Positions 26,176-35,693 of a stretch of DNA of 64,000 nucleotides are shown piece after piece. Made by a program: the position numbers and the translations under genes. This stretch comes from AP-15 sp963799085 (lineage in GTDB: Bacteria; Pseudomonadota; Alphaproteobacteria; ATCC43930; CGMCC-115725). The stretch lies in contig CAWCWA010000017.1 in assembly GCA_963799085.1 (NCBI GenBank), forward strand, positions 1 to 64,000, given 5' to 3'. Within the stretch, counting starts at the first letter, position 1, and each line of letters starts with the position of its first letter. Under the pieces are notes generated by a model. It was not told the DNA's origin. It made no database searches and was given only the letters and a program-made list of their open reading frames with translations.

Positions 26176-27801
26176 ATGCAGGCGGATTACATCATCATCG
26201 GGGCGGGCTCGGCGGGCTGTGTGCTGGCCAACCGGCTGACCGAGGACCCCGGCGCTAAGGTATTGCTGATCGAAGCGGGCGGCCGCGACTGGAACCCCCT
26301 GATCCACATCCCGGCCGGGTTCTTCAAGATGCTCGACCACGATACCTTGACATGGAAGTTCCGCGCCGAGCCCGATCCCGGCACCAACGGCCGCGCCATC
26401 GTCTACACCCGCGGCCGGGTGATCGGCGGCTCTTCCTCGATCAACGGCCTCATTTACATCCGCGGCCAGCCGGAGGATTACGACCACTGGGCGCAGCTCG
26501 GCAACCGCGGCTGGTCGTGGGACGATTGCCTGCCCTATTTCAAACAGGCCGAGCGTTGGGAGGGCGAGGGCAGCGAAGCGCGCGGCAAGGAGGGGCCGCT
26601 CTTCACGTCGAAGACCGATCGGCCGGCGATTTGCGGGACCGTGATCGAGGCCGGCAAAGAGATCGGGCTCGAATACCTCGAGGACGTCAACGACCTGCCG
26701 CCCGGCCATGCCGACTGCATCGGCTGGTGCCAGCAGACCCGCGGCGGCCGCCGCCGCGCCAGTGCGGCGCGCACCTATCTGCATCCGGCGTTGAAGCGGC
26801 CGAACCTGCAGCTCGTCACCAAGGCGCTGGTACATCGCGTCCTCTTCGACGGCAAGCGTGCCGTCGGCGTCGAGTTCTCGCGCGGCGGCCCAGGGAGCAA
26901 CAGCGTCGAGCGGGCCGATGCGGCGCGCGAGGTGATCCTCTCGGCGGGCGCCATCGGCTCGCCGCACATCCTGCAATTGTCGGGGGTCGGCGATCCCGAG
27001 CATCTCGCGAAGATCGGCGTGCCGGTCGTGCACGAATTGCGCGGTGTGGGCAAGAATATGCAGGACCACTATGTCGCGCGCGTCTCCTACCCGGTGGTCG
27101 GCGCCCAGACCGCCAACGAGCGCTCGCGCGGCTTGCCCTTGGCCGCCGAGGTCATGCGCTGGCTCTTCACCGGCAAGGGCATGCTGACCTACAGCCCTTC
27201 GATCGTCGCGGCCTCGGCCAAGGTGTTGGAGGAGTCGGCGACCCCCGATGTGCAGTGCACCTTCGCCCCCGGCAGCTTCAAGAACGGCCAGATCGGCGAA
27301 CTCGAGGAGGTGCCGGGTCTCAGCGCCGGCGCTTGGCAGATGCGGCCGCTGTCGCGCGGCTATGTCGAGGCCAAGTCGAACCGACCCGGCGACATGCCCG
27401 CGATCAACCCGCGTTACTTGTCGGAGGAAGCCGACCGGCGCGCCATCATCGGCGGCTTAAGGCTGGCCCGGCGGATTTTCGCCGCCCCCGCGCTGCAGCC
27501 GTTCGTTCGCGAAGAAAGCCTGCCGGGCATGCAGATCAGCACCGACGACGAATTGCTCGACTACGCGCGACGCAACGGCGGCACCTGCTACCACGCCAGC
27601 TGCACCTGCATGATGGGAAGCCACGCGATGGCCGTCGTTGACGATGCGTTGCGGGTCCACGGCCTCGACGGTCTGCGCGTCATCGACGCCTCGGTAATGC
27701 CGGCCGTCACCTCGACCAACACCAACGCACCGACGATCATGATCGCCGAGAAGGGCGCGGCAATCATCAAGGGTGCCGCGCGGCAAAGACTGGCGGCGTA
27801 G
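26176..27801 (+). CDS. GMC-family FAD-dependent oxidoreductase (choline dehydrogenase/AlkJ-like)
   Basis: Oxidises alcohols with FAD. FAD-binding start ADYIIIGAGSAGCVLANRLT, GMC signature 1 GRVIGGSSSINGLIYIRG, signature 2 GAIGSPHILQLSGVG, and active-site His region GGTCYHASCTCMMGSHAMAV with the tail SVMPAVTSTNTNAPTIMIAE. Start ATG 26176; the longer frame reaches into the divergent promoter. 541 residues, intact. The substrate is unknown. Confidence 0.9.
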   Translation: MQADYIIIGAGSAGCVLANRLTEDPGAKVLLIEAGGRDWNPLIHIPAGFFKMLDHDTLTWKFRAEPDPGTNGRAIVYTRGRVIGGSSSINGLIYIRGQPEDYDHWAQLGNRGWSWDDCLPYFKQAERWEGEGSEARGKEGPLFTSKTDRPAICGTVIEAGKEIGLEYLEDVNDLPPGHADCIGWCQQTRGGRRRASAARTYLHPALKRPNLQLVTKALVHRVLFDGKRAVGVEFSRGGPGSNSVERADAAREVILSAGAIGSPHILQLSGVGDPEHLAKIGVPVVHELRGVGKNMQDHYVARVSYPVVGAQTANERSRGLPLAAEVMRWLFTGKGMLTYSPSIVAASAKVLEESATPDVQCTFAPGSFKNGQIGELEEVPGLSAGAWQMRPLSRGYVEAKSNRPGDMPAINPRYLSEEADRRAIIGGLRLARRIFAAPALQPFVREESLPGMQISTDDELLDYARRNGGTCYHASCTCMMGSHAMAVVDDALRVHGLDGLRVIDASVMPAVTSTNTNAPTIMIAEKGAAIIKGAARQRLAA

Positions 27802-28031
27802 GAAAAGCGGATGTAAGGCGGGTGCAACGAAGGGGAACCCGCCGAAGATAATGAGGTGGCGCATGGCCCCCGCCCTGCGCTTGCTATCGTTGGTTGGCCG
27901 TGAACGCGATTCTCGGTAGGCCCCGTGAGTTAGAGTAGCGCACATGATTAACCTGCAAGCTCTTGACGCCCGGGTAAGTAGCCTGGATCCCCCGCTTAGT
28001 GGATCGCTTCTAAGGCTTGTCTCCCGCGGGT

Positions 28032-28189
28032 GGGGGCAACTTCACGGCGCCGCTGCCGCGTTTTGCCTCGTGGGACGATGTCAACGCCTGGCTGGAGGAG
28101 CAATGCCCCAAGCGTCACGCGGCCATCCCGCAGGGCCATAGCGAGACGATCGGACAGCGGCTGCAGCGGGATCTGCACGGTAGGGTTTG
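28032..28189 (+). pseudogene. IS21-family IstA transposase, C-terminal fragment
   Basis: FTAPLPRFASWDDVNAWLEE and QCPKRHAAIPQGHSETIGQR followed by LQRDL match the IstA region after the integrase core. Both the start and the end are missing. It abuts the truncated IS3 element at about 28190. Confidence 0.65.
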
Positions 28190-29104
28190 ACGCCATCAAG
28201 CACCTCGTCCTCCCGTTGCGATGCCGGGGCGCTGAGCTTAGCGTCGTCGGCCGGTGGCAGATTGCCGATGCTGCTGTGCGGTCGCACCGTGTTGTGGTCG
28301 ATCCGTCAGGCGGCCAGAGCGATGCGGGCGTGGGCAAGCGAGCCGAACAACGTCTCGTTCAGCGGTCCGTCGCGCAGGCGGCCGTTGAAACTCTCGATCA
28401 AGGCGTTTTTGCTGCGGCTTGCCGGGCGCGACGCAGCGCCAGGCATTCGCGCCAGGCATTCGCTGGTGGAATCGTCGACCACCGCGAGAATGCGAAAGCA
28501 CCGGCCAGCGCCGCCCGGTCATGGAGAAAGTCGAGCGGCCAGCGCCGGTTCGGACCCTGCGGCAAGGCCAGCAGCGCCCGAGTGCCGAGCGCCCGCTTGC
28601 AGCTGCCGCGACGGCGGACTTGCAACCGCTCCGTGAGCATCCGGTAAGCGCCGCGGCATGATGTGCAGCCGGCGATCGCCATAGCGCCGCCGCGAGCGAA
28701 TGAGGCCATCATCGGGTCGCCGGCGGCGGTAACCCACCGAACTGCGGTCCGCGCCGATCGCCTGGCATGCCCGCCGCTGGCTCACCCGCGTGGACCTGGC
28801 CGAGGTCAGCGGCGGCCTCGCGTCTGGCGGCGGGCGTCACCATTTTCTTGCCGCCGCGTCCCGCGGCATGGCGTTGTCCAGCATCGCCTCGGCGAGCACT
28901 CTCCTCAGTCTGGCGTTCTCGGCCTCGAGCGCCTTTCAGCCGGCGGGTGTCCGACACCTCCATCCCGCCACACCTGGCCTTCCGCTTGTAGAAGGTTGCT
29001 TCGCTGACGCCGTGCTTGCGACACACATCAGTCGTCTTCGCTCCCGCTTCCTGTTCCCGCAGCACGGCAATGATCTGCTCCTCGGTGAACCTCGATCGCT
29101 TCAT
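28190..29104 (-). pseudogene. IS3-family transposase (OrfA/OrfB) remnant
   Basis: OrfA starts at 29104: MKRSRFTEEQIIAVLREQEA, GAKTTDVCRKHGVSEATFYK. OrfB pieces follow in other frames: KKMVTPAARREA, RRACQAIGADRSSVGYR, NRRWPLDFLHD and the C-terminal VRPHSSIGNLPPA. Several frameshifts and internal losses make it inactive. The left end is probably near 29165 (minus strand CTGAGCCCCTGAAACTGC); the right end is lost at the IS21 junction. Confidence 0.75.
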
Positions 29105-29523
29105 CGCCCGTCCCCCTTCCGGTGGTCGCACTCTACCCAAACCTGGAGCAGTTTCAGGGGCTCAGGTCAAAGGCGACGAGGCGGCTGGAGACGGCGGATC
29201 GTTTCTCGCGAAACCCGGAAATGATAAAGGTGTCATCCACCCGTATATGGTAAGACGGCGACCGGACACTATAATATTGTTGTGGTGGGGTAGTGGGTCT
29301 GACCGAGTGCCTGTGTTAGCGCTTGCTACATAATACCGCTTTATTGGCTGACCGTGACGTATTTTGATGTGTCGCGACAATCTCCCTTTTCGAAAATGAT
29401 CCCGTGCGCAGGTCGAAGCTCCGGCGGCTTGGAGGCGCCCGAGGCGGTTGTCGATTGGCTTGTCGCGGAAACCGCGCGCGGGGTGTAAGCTCGGCCGTCG
29501 CCAAGCGAATATCGGAGGGTCAG
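29105..29523. other. Gene-free stretch between the IS3 remnant and the Rieske gene
   Basis: Includes the presumed IS3 left end near 29165 and, at about 29240-29400, an unusually AT-rich tract for this genome (e.g. ACACTATAATATTGTTG), likely the promoter region of the dioxygenase genes. No confident -35/-10 pair was assigned. Confidence 0.5.
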
Positions 29524-30798
29524 ATGCCGCCAGCCGACGGCGCCGTGGGACACGCGCTCGAAATCTCAGCCGAGGCCGAGCAGGAGCGGCGCTGGCCCGC
29601 GGCCGGACCCTCGCGCATCCCGAACTGGGTCTATACCGACCCGGCGATCTTCGCTCGCGAGGCGGAGCGGATTTTCGCCGGGCCGGGCTGGCTCTATGTC
29701 TGCCTTGAAGCCGAGATCCCGAACCCCGGCGACTACCGCCGCAGCCGGCTCGGCGCACGCGAGACCGTGGCGGTCCGGGACGCTGCGGGTGACATCCATG
29801 TGCTCGTCAACCGCTGCGCCCATCGCAGTTCGCAGTTCTGCACCGCCGAGCGCGGCAACGCCAAGGAGTTCGTCTGCCCCTATCACCAGTGGACCTACGA
29901 TCTGGGCGGCCGGTTGCTGGGGGTTCCGTTCCGCCGCGGCTATCACGGGCAGGGCGGCATGCCGGCCGATTTCCGGCCCGAGGAGCACGGGCTTGAACGG
30001 CTCAAGGTCGCGCGCCGGCACGGCGTCGTCTTCGCCAGCTTTTCGAGCGAGACGGAGCCGCTCGAAGACTATCTCGGGCCCACGATGCTCGGCTATTTCG
30101 ACCGGGTCTTTTCCGGGCGCAAGCTCGTCGTTCTCGGCTATCTGCGGCAGCGGATCCCGAGCAATTGGAAATTGATGTTCGAGAACATCAAGGACCCCTA
30201 CCACGCGAGCCTGCTGCATGTGTTCCTGGTGACCTTCGGGCTCTTCCGCCTCGACCAGAAATCGGCGATCGAGATGGACGCGACCGGGCGGCACGGGGTC
30301 TTGGTCAGCAGCCGCGGGCGGCAGGAGGAGAACGACGCCACCCGCCAGATGCGCGCGTTCAAGGCGGATTACGCGCTGCAGGATCCACGGCTATTGCAGC
30401 CGGTGCGCGAGTTTCCCGGCGAGGCCACGGTCGTCATGCAGACGCTGTGGCCGAACCTGATCGTGCAGCAGCAATCGAACACGCTGGCGATGCGGCAGAT
30501 CGTGCCGATCGACGCGCGGCATTTCGATCTCGCCTGGACCTTTTTCGGCTATGCCGACGACACCCCGGAGATGCACCAGCGGCGATTGCGGCAGGCCAAT
30601 CTGATGGGGCCGGCGGGGCTCGTCTCGCTCGACGACAGCGAGGCGATGCTGTTGTCGCAGGCCGGGATCGACGGCAATGACGGGGCCGAGTGCGTCGCCG
30701 AGATGGGCGGGCGCGAGGTCGCCAACACGCCGCATATGGTGACCGAGACCGCGATCCGCGGCTTCTACCAGCACTACCGCCAGGTCATGGGTTTGTGA
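29524..30798 (+). CDS. Rieske non-heme iron aromatic ring-hydroxylating dioxygenase, alpha subunit
   Basis: Terminal oxygenase that dihydroxylates aromatic rings. Rieske cluster motif NRCAHRSSQFCTAERG...VCPYHQWTYDLGG (C-x-H...C-x-x-H) and mononuclear iron site ENIKDPYHASLLHVF (D-x2-H-x4-H). Start ATG 29524 is preceded by CGGAGGGTC. 424 residues, intact. The beta subunit follows after 6 bp; no ferredoxin or reductase is adjacent, so electron donors must come from elsewhere. The substrate is unknown. Confidence 0.92.
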   Translation: MPPADGAVGHALEISAEAEQERRWPAAGPSRIPNWVYTDPAIFAREAERIFAGPGWLYVCLEAEIPNPGDYRRSRLGARETVAVRDAAGDIHVLVNRCAHRSSQFCTAERGNAKEFVCPYHQWTYDLGGRLLGVPFRRGYHGQGGMPADFRPEEHGLERLKVARRHGVVFASFSSETEPLEDYLGPTMLGYFDRVFSGRKLVVLGYLRQRIPSNWKLMFENIKDPYHASLLHVFLVTFGLFRLDQKSAIEMDATGRHGVLVSSRGRQEENDATRQMRAFKADYALQDPRLLQPVREFPGEATVVMQTLWPNLIVQQQSNTLAMRQIVPIDARHFDLAWTFFGYADDTPEMHQRRLRQANLMGPAGLVSLDDSEAMLLSQAGIDGNDGAECVAEMGGREVANTPHMVTETAIRGFYQHYRQVMGL

Positions 30799-30804
30799 GG
30801 GGCG

Positions 30805-31300
30805 ATGATCGCGGCGCCGGGGATTCGACGCGCCGATCGAATTGCGGCTGCGGCTCGCCGATCTTTATTGCGCCTATGGCGACGCGCTCGAGGAGGGCGA
30901 GCTCGAACACTGGCCCGAATTCTTTACCGAGGATTGCCTCTACCGGGTGATCCCGCGGGTCAATTTCGAGGCCGGCATGCCGGTGGCGCTGATCTATTGC
31001 GAGAGCCGGGCGATGCTTCGCGATCGGGTCGTCGCATTGCGCGAGACGGCACTTTTTGCGCCGCGGCTGGTGAGGCATCTGACGGGCAATATTCGGCTGC
31101 GCGCGATAGAGGCCGACGGCATGCGGCTGACGGCCAATTTTGCGCTCTTTCAGACGATGCAGAACGAGCCGTCGGAACTCTTCCTGTGCGGCCGATACCA
31201 TGACCGGGTCGTCGAGGACGGCGACCGGCTGCGCTTTGCCGAGCGGGTCTGCGTCTACGATTCGACCGTCATCCCGACCTCGCTCGTCTACCCGGTATAG
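30805..31300 (+). CDS. Aromatic ring-hydroxylating dioxygenase, beta subunit (probable frameshift near the start)
   Basis: SnoaL/NTF2-like small subunit that supports the alpha trimer: RLADLYCAYGDALEEGELEH, FFTEDCLYRVIPRVNFEAG, RHLTGNIRLRAIEADG, TSLVYPV end. The natural ATG at 30805 follows the alpha stop by 6 bp with GAGGGGCG, but MIAAPG must shift frame near 30820 to reach FDAPIELRLRLADLY. Without repair, only TTG 30842 is available. About 164 residues when repaired. Its 3' end overlaps the convergent acr3 gene by 32 bp. Confidence 0.85.
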
Positions 31301-32355
31301 CTAGCGTGTCGTACCAGGGGCGGGTGCGCAGGACGATGCGCACGACCGAGAGCATGACCGGCACTTCGACCAATACGCCGACGACGGTCGCCAGAGCGGC
31401 CCCGGACTGGAAGCCGAAGAGCGCGATTGCCGCCGCCACCGCCAGTTCGAAAAAGTTCGAGGCGCCGATCAATGCCGACGGGCAGGCGACATTGTGCGAC
31501 ACGCCTAGCGCGCGGTTCAGCCCATAGGCGACAGCCGCATTGAAATAGACCTGGATCACGATCGGTACCGCCAGCAATAGCGATGACGAGCGGCTGGCGC
31601 AAGATTTCTTCGCCCTGAAAGCCAAAGAGCAATACCAACGTCGCGAGCAAAGCGACGAGCGATACGGGCTGTAGCCTGCGCAGCGCCGTCATCAGGGCGC
31701 CGCGCGCCACCAACGAGCGCCGCCACAACTGCGCTACGATGACCGGCACGACGATGTAGAGCGCTACCGACAGGAACAAAGTCATCCACGGCACGGTGAT
31801 CGAGGAGAGACCGAGCAGCAGGCCGACGATCGGGGCAAAGGCGAAGACCATGATCGTGTCGTTGAGCGCGACCTGGCTCAGCGTGAAATTGGGTTCGCCG
31901 TCGGTCAGGTTCGACCAGACGAAGACCATCGCCGTGCAGGGTGCGGCGGCGAGGAGAATGAGCCCGGCGATGTAGCTATCGATCTGCGCCGCCGGGAGCC
32001 AGGGTCGGAACAGCCAGCCGATGAAGAGCCAGCCCAGGAGCGCCATGCTGAACGGCTTGATCAGCCAGTTGACGCCGACCGTGACGGCGATGCCGCGCCA
32101 TTCTTCGGCGACCCGGTGCAAGGCGCCGAAATCGACCTTGAGCAGCATCGGCACGATCATCAGCCAGATCAATACCGCAACCGGGATGTTGACCTGGGCC
32201 ACAGTCATCCGGCCGAGCGCCTGGAACGGCGCCGGCAGCAACTGGCCGAGCGCGACGCCGGCGGCGATGCAGAGCGCCACCCACAATGTCAGATACCGCT
32301 CGAACATGCCGAGCGCGGGCGCGGCCTTGCGGCGCGTTTCGGTGAGGGATGTCAT
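31269..32355 (-). CDS. acr3: Arsenite efflux permease Acr3 (one frameshift)
   Basis: Inner-membrane As(III) exporter of the BASS/ACR3 family with about ten hydrophobic segments. Seen: LTLWVALCIAAGVALGQLLP, GLILLAAAPCTAMVFVWSNL (the conserved APCTAMVFVWS), NDTIMVFAFAPIVGLLLG and, after a frame change near 31590, SALIGASNFFELAVAAAIAL and the C-terminus. The start ATG 32355 overlaps the arsC stop (ATGA). Last gene of the arsRMC-acr3 operon. Confidence 0.9.
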
Positions 32356-32873
32356 GCGAACTCCGGCCCGGACGCCGCGCCGCGGCGGCCGATGTCGTCG
32401 AGGTTGTGTTTGATCGCCATGCGGTCGAGTTTTTCGAGCGGCAACGCGACGAAGAGCTTGATCCGGTTTTCGAGCGCCAGATAGGCGGTGCGGAAGGCTC
32501 GCTCCTGCTTGGCCTCCGAACCCTCGACCGCGGCCGGGTCGGGGATGCCCCAATGCGCTGTTACCGGGTTGCCCGGCCATACCGGGCAGGTTTCGCCCGC
32601 CGCCTGATCGCAGACCGTGAAGACGAAATCCATCACCGGGGCGCCGCGCTGCGCGAGCTCATTCCAACTCTTGCTGCGCAGCCCGTTGGTCGGCAGCCCG
32701 CTCTTTTCGAGAATATCGAGCGCCAACGGATGTACCCGGCCCTTCGGAAAACTGCCGGCGCTGTAGCCTTTGAACTGGCCTTTGCCCCAATGGTTAAGCA
32801 ACGCCTCCGCCATGATGCTGCGCGCCGAATTGCCGGTGCACAGAAACAACACATTGAACCGTTTTGCGGCCAT
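32352..32873 (-). CDS. arsC: Arsenate reductase of the low-molecular-weight phosphatase type
   Basis: Reduces As(V) to As(III) for export. P-loop VLFLCTGNSARSIMAEALLN (C-x5-R), then VFTVCDQAAGETCPVWPG with the further redox Cys, and WGIPDPAAVEGSEAKQERAF. 173 residues, intact; thioredoxin- or glutaredoxin-coupled by family. It is 12 bp after arsM and overlaps acr3 by 4 bp. Confidence 0.92.
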   Translation of the reverse strand: MAAKRFNVLFLCTGNSARSIMAEALLNHWGKGQFKGYSAGSFPKGRVHPLALDILEKSGLPTNGLRSKSWNELAQRGAPVMDFVFTVCDQAAGETCPVWPGNPVTAHWGIPDPAAVEGSEAKQERAFRTAYLALENRIKLFVALPLEKLDRMAIKHNLDDIGRRGAASGPEFA

Positions 32874-32885
32874 CGGCGGCGACAG

Positions 32886-33731
32886 CTAGGAGGCGCAGCA
32901 GGAGGGGGCGCAGCAAGCTTCTGCTGCGGCTTCGCCCGGCAACGGCTTGCGGGCTTCGACCATGGCCGAGGCGACGAAATTCTCGATGCCGCGCTCCGGC
33001 GCCCAGGTCTTGACCATATCGCGGCTCTCGGATTTGACCGTGACGCGGGCATCGACAAAGCCGATTTGGCGCAGCCATCCTTCGATCTCCGCCGCCGGCG
33101 CCGCACCGGCGATGCAGCCGCACAGCAATGCCGGGTCGGCCTGCAGATCGGCGGTCAGCGGCCGGACGTTGACGACGTCCGAGATCGCCAGCCGGCCGCC
33201 GGGCTTCAGCACGCGGAAGGCTTCACGAAAGACCTGCTCTTTGTCCGGGACAAGGTTGATGACGCAGTTCGAGATCACCACGTCGGCGCTGTGGTCGGCG
33301 ATGGGCAGATGTTCGAGTTCGCCCAAGCGGAATTCGACATTGCCGGCGGCGAGCTTCACGGCGTTGTCGCGCGCCTTTGCCAGCATCTCATGCGTCATGT
33401 CGACGCCGATGACGCGGCCCCCGGGCCCGACCCGGTCGGCGGCGAGAAAGCAGTCGAAGCCGGCGCCGCTGCCGAGATCGACGACCACCTCGCCCAGCCG
33501 CAGGGCCGCGATCGCCTGCGGATTGCCGCAGCCGAGGCCGAGATTGGCGCCTTCCGGCACGATCGCCAGATCGGCCTCGGTGTAGCCCATTTGCAGGGCC
33601 TTGTCCGCGGCGGCGGCGGCGGGGCTGCAACAGGAAGCGGCGGCGGGCGTAGCGCAGCCGGCCTCGCTCGCGCTCGCGGCGATGGCGCCGTAACGGGCGC
33701 GGACCATTTCCTTGACTCGAGCCTCGTCCAT
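32886..33731 (-). CDS. arsM: Arsenite S-adenosylmethionine methyltransferase
   Basis: Methylates As(III) towards volatile species. SAM-binding VVDLGSGAGFDCFLAADRVG, GVDMTHEMLAKAR, ISNCVINLVPDKEQVFREAF (conserved substrate Cys), LLCGCIAGA (another conserved Cys) and a Cys-rich tail EACCAPSCCAS. An extra N-terminal Cys cluster is also present (ATPAAASCCSP). 281 residues, intact. Start ATG 33731 has GGAGGAGGAG directly upstream. Second gene of the ars operon. Confidence 0.92.
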   Translation of the reverse strand: MDEARVKEMVRARYGAIAASASEAGCATPAAASCCSPAAAAADKALQMGYTEADLAIVPEGANLGLGCGNPQAIAALRLGEVVVDLGSGAGFDCFLAADRVGPGGRVIGVDMTHEMLAKARDNAVKLAAGNVEFRLGELEHLPIADHSADVVISNCVINLVPDKEQVFREAFRVLKPGGRLAISDVVNVRPLTADLQADPALLCGCIAGAAPAAEIEGWLRQIGFVDARVTVKSESRDMVKTWAPERGIENFVASAMVEARKPLPGEAAAEACCAPSCCAS

Positions 33732-33743
33732 TCTCCTCCTCCT

Positions 33744-34094
33744 TCAAGCCGATTGCTTTTCGTTCGAGATCGCGGGCGGGTGCGGACAACAGGCCGGGGC
33801 GCAAGTAGCACCGTCGCCGCAGCAATTCTCGGTCAGGTAGGCCATCAGCGCGTTCATCGCGGCGAAGTCGGCGGCATAGATCAACTGCCGACCCAGACGG
33901 CGCTGGCTGATCAGACCGGCATGGGTCAGATGCTGCAGATGGAAGGTTAATGACGACGGCAAAAGCCCGAGCGATTGCGCGATGACCCCGGCCGGTAAGC
34001 CGTCGGGGCCGCGCTGCACCAGCAAGCGATAGACCGCGAGCCTCGTGTCGTGGGCCAATGCCGCCAATGCGACGACGGAAGTCTTTGCGTCCAT
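33744..34094 (-). CDS. arsR: ArsR-family metalloregulator
   Basis: Winged-helix repressor of the ars operon that releases DNA on binding As(III). HTH region PAGVIAQSLGLLPSSLTFHL and QHLTHAGLISQRRLGRQLIY; the C-terminal Cys cluster NCCGDGATCAPACCP is the likely As(III) site, as in the Acidithiobacillus/Corynebacterium-type variants with C-terminal Cys. Start ATG 34094 (MDAKTSVVALAALAHDTR). 116 residues. First gene of the operon, 12 bp before arsM. Confidence 0.9.
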   Translation of the reverse strand: MDAKTSVVALAALAHDTRLAVYRLLVQRGPDGLPAGVIAQSLGLLPSSLTFHLQHLTHAGLISQRRLGRQLIYAADFAAMNALMAYLTENCCGDGATCAPACCPHPPAISNEKQSA

Positions 34095-34106
34095 GCCGTG
34101 TCCGAT

Positions 34107-34126
34107 ATTCCAACGAATGTCGAAAT
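34107..34126 (-). promoter_or_regulatory. Candidate ArsR operator
   Basis: Minus strand ATTTCGACATTCGTTGGAAT is an imperfect 20-base dyad (12 of 20 positions symmetric), ending 12 bases before the arsR start. Position fits autoregulation; the sequence match is moderate. Confidence 0.4.
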
Positions 34127-34242
34127 TACAGACTCGAAACACTTCCGTCAACGACTTTTCACGGATCATCGGAATATCTTCGGGGATGGCAGCGCCGCGC
34201 CGTCGCGCTACATAGATGGTTGGCAACAATAAGGAGAGGGCG

Positions 34243-34539
34243 ATGGACGACAAGACGCGCACCGAGCTTGAAGCCGCCACCTTCCGCCGGCTGGTGGCGC
34301 ATCTGCGCGAGCGCACCGACGTGCAGAACATCGATCTGATGAACCTCGCGGGCTTCTGTCGCAACTGCCTGTCGAAATGGTATCGCGCCGAGGCCGAGGA
34401 ACGCGGTCTGGGGCTCTCCGACCCGGAATCGCGCGAGATCGTCTACGGCATGCCCTATGACGCATGGCGCAAGAAATACCAGAAGGAGGCGAGTGCGGAG
34501 CAGAAGGCCGCGTTCGACGCGCAGCAGCAGAAGCACTGA
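34243..34539 (+). CDS. DUF1244 family protein
   Basis: Conserved alphaproteobacterial protein of unknown function. The family core is clear: NIDLMNLAGFCRNCLSKWYR, AEAEERGLGLSDPESREIVY and GMPYDAWRKKYQKEA. Start ATG 34243 with AAGGAGAGGGCG upstream; 98 residues. Divergent from arsR and 38 bp before the DUF2312 gene, probably co-transcribed with it. Confidence 0.85.
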   Translation: MDDKTRTELEAATFRRLVAHLRERTDVQNIDLMNLAGFCRNCLSKWYRAEAEERGLGLSDPESREIVYGMPYDAWRKKYQKEASAEQKAAFDAQQQKH

Positions 34540-34577
34540 ACCATTCCAGCCAATATCATTCAGCCATTGGGGGAACC

Positions 34578-34868
34578 ATGCCGGATGTGGGGGGAATTGC
34601 CGGCGAGCGTCTCAAATCCTTGATCGAACGCATCGAGCGGCTCGAAGAGGAAAAGCAGGCGCTCGCCGCCGACATCAAGGAAGTCTATGCCGAGGCCAAA
34701 GGGAGCGGCTTCGACACCAAGATCATGCGCCAGATCATCAGGATCCGGAAGAAGGACAAGGATGATCTCGACGAAGAGGAGAGCCTGCTCGAAGTCTATA
34801 AGCGCGCCCTCGGCATGCTGCCGGGCGACCCCGCCACGGAAGGTGAGCAGCCGCGCGCCGCCGAATGA
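34578..34868 (+). CDS. gapR: DUF2312 / GapR-family nucleoid-associated protein
   Basis: GapR binds overtwisted AT-rich DNA and supports replication and the cell cycle in Caulobacter. The diagnostic helices are present: LKSLIERIERLEEEKQALAA, DIKEVYAEAKGSGFDTKIMR, QIIRIRKKDKDDLDEEESLL. Start ATG 34578 (MPDVGGIAGERL) has TGGGGGAACC upstream. 96 residues, normal length. Confidence 0.9.
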   Translation: MPDVGGIAGERLKSLIERIERLEEEKQALAADIKEVYAEAKGSGFDTKIMRQIIRIRKKDKDDLDEEESLLEVYKRALGMLPGDPATEGEQPRAAE

Positions 34869-34925
34869 GGGATTGCGGCGCGCGCCGTGCTATAGGATTG
34901 GCGCATTCGTCACGGGAGGAAGCCG

Positions 34926-35675
34926 ATGGGTAAGCTCGATGGCAAGGTCGCACTGATTACCGGCTCCGGCCGCAACATCGGCCGCGCCACGGCGTTGCGG
35001 CTGGCGGGCGAGGGTGCCCATGTCGTGGTCAACGCCCGCAGCAACCAGCAGGAAGCCGAGGCGGTGGCGCGCGAGGTCCGCGACCGCGGCGTCAAGGCGA
35101 TCGCGGTCATCGCCGATGTCGCCGCGCGGGACCAGGTCGACGCCATGGTCGGCCAGGCGATGGCCGAGTTCGGGCGCGTCGACATCCTGATCAACAATGC
35201 CGCGATCCGCCCGCACAAGCCCTTTACCGAGTTGACGATGGAGGATTGGGAGCGGGTGCGCGGCGTGGTGCTCGACGGCGCCATCTATCTGACGCGGGCG
35301 GTCATCAATTCGATGGTTAAGAACAAATACGGCCGCATCCTTTTCTTCACCGGCGATGGCGCCTTTACCGGCGGCAGCGGGCGGGCCCATGTCTCGGCGG
35401 CAAAGATGGGTCTTGTCGGGCTGGCGCGCAGCCTCGCTTCGGAATTCGCCCCCCAGAACATCCGTGTCAACGTCGTCTCGCCCGGCAGCATCGATACGCG
35501 GCGCGACAATCCCGAATGGTATCAGGGACGCGTCCCGAGTGCCTCCGGCATACCGCTCGGTCGGCAGGGACAGGCCGACGAGATCGCCGCGACCTGTCTT
35601 TTTCTGGTTAGCGAGGACGGCGGGTTCATTACCGGTCAGACGCTCCACGTCAACGGCGGCGCCGGGTTCTATTGA
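34926..35675 (+). CDS. SDR-family oxidoreductase with an atypical active site
   Basis: Rossmann start KVALITGSGRNIGRATALRL, NNA motif VDILINNAAIRPHKPFTEL and C-terminal FLVSEDGGFITGQTLHVNGG. The usual catalytic YxxxK is replaced by HVSAAK (Tyr to His) and the catalytic Ser strand reads LFFTGDGAFTGG. 249 residues, intact. Either it is a divergent SDR with altered chemistry or an inactive homologue. The substrate is unknown. Confidence 0.85.
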   Translation: MGKLDGKVALITGSGRNIGRATALRLAGEGAHVVVNARSNQQEAEAVAREVRDRGVKAIAVIADVAARDQVDAMVGQAMAEFGRVDILINNAAIRPHKPFTELTMEDWERVRGVVLDGAIYLTRAVINSMVKNKYGRILFFTGDGAFTGGSGRAHVSAAKMGLVGLARSLASEFAPQNIRVNVVSPGSIDTRRDNPEWYQGRVPSASGIPLGRQGQADEIAATCLFLVSEDGGFITGQTLHVNGGAGFY

Positions 35676-35693
35676 CGGCTGCCGGCGCCGCGG

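Noticed and set aside
32349..33950. Long plus-strand open frame opposite arsC and arsM
   Set aside because: A shadow of the ars operon genes, which have full motif support.
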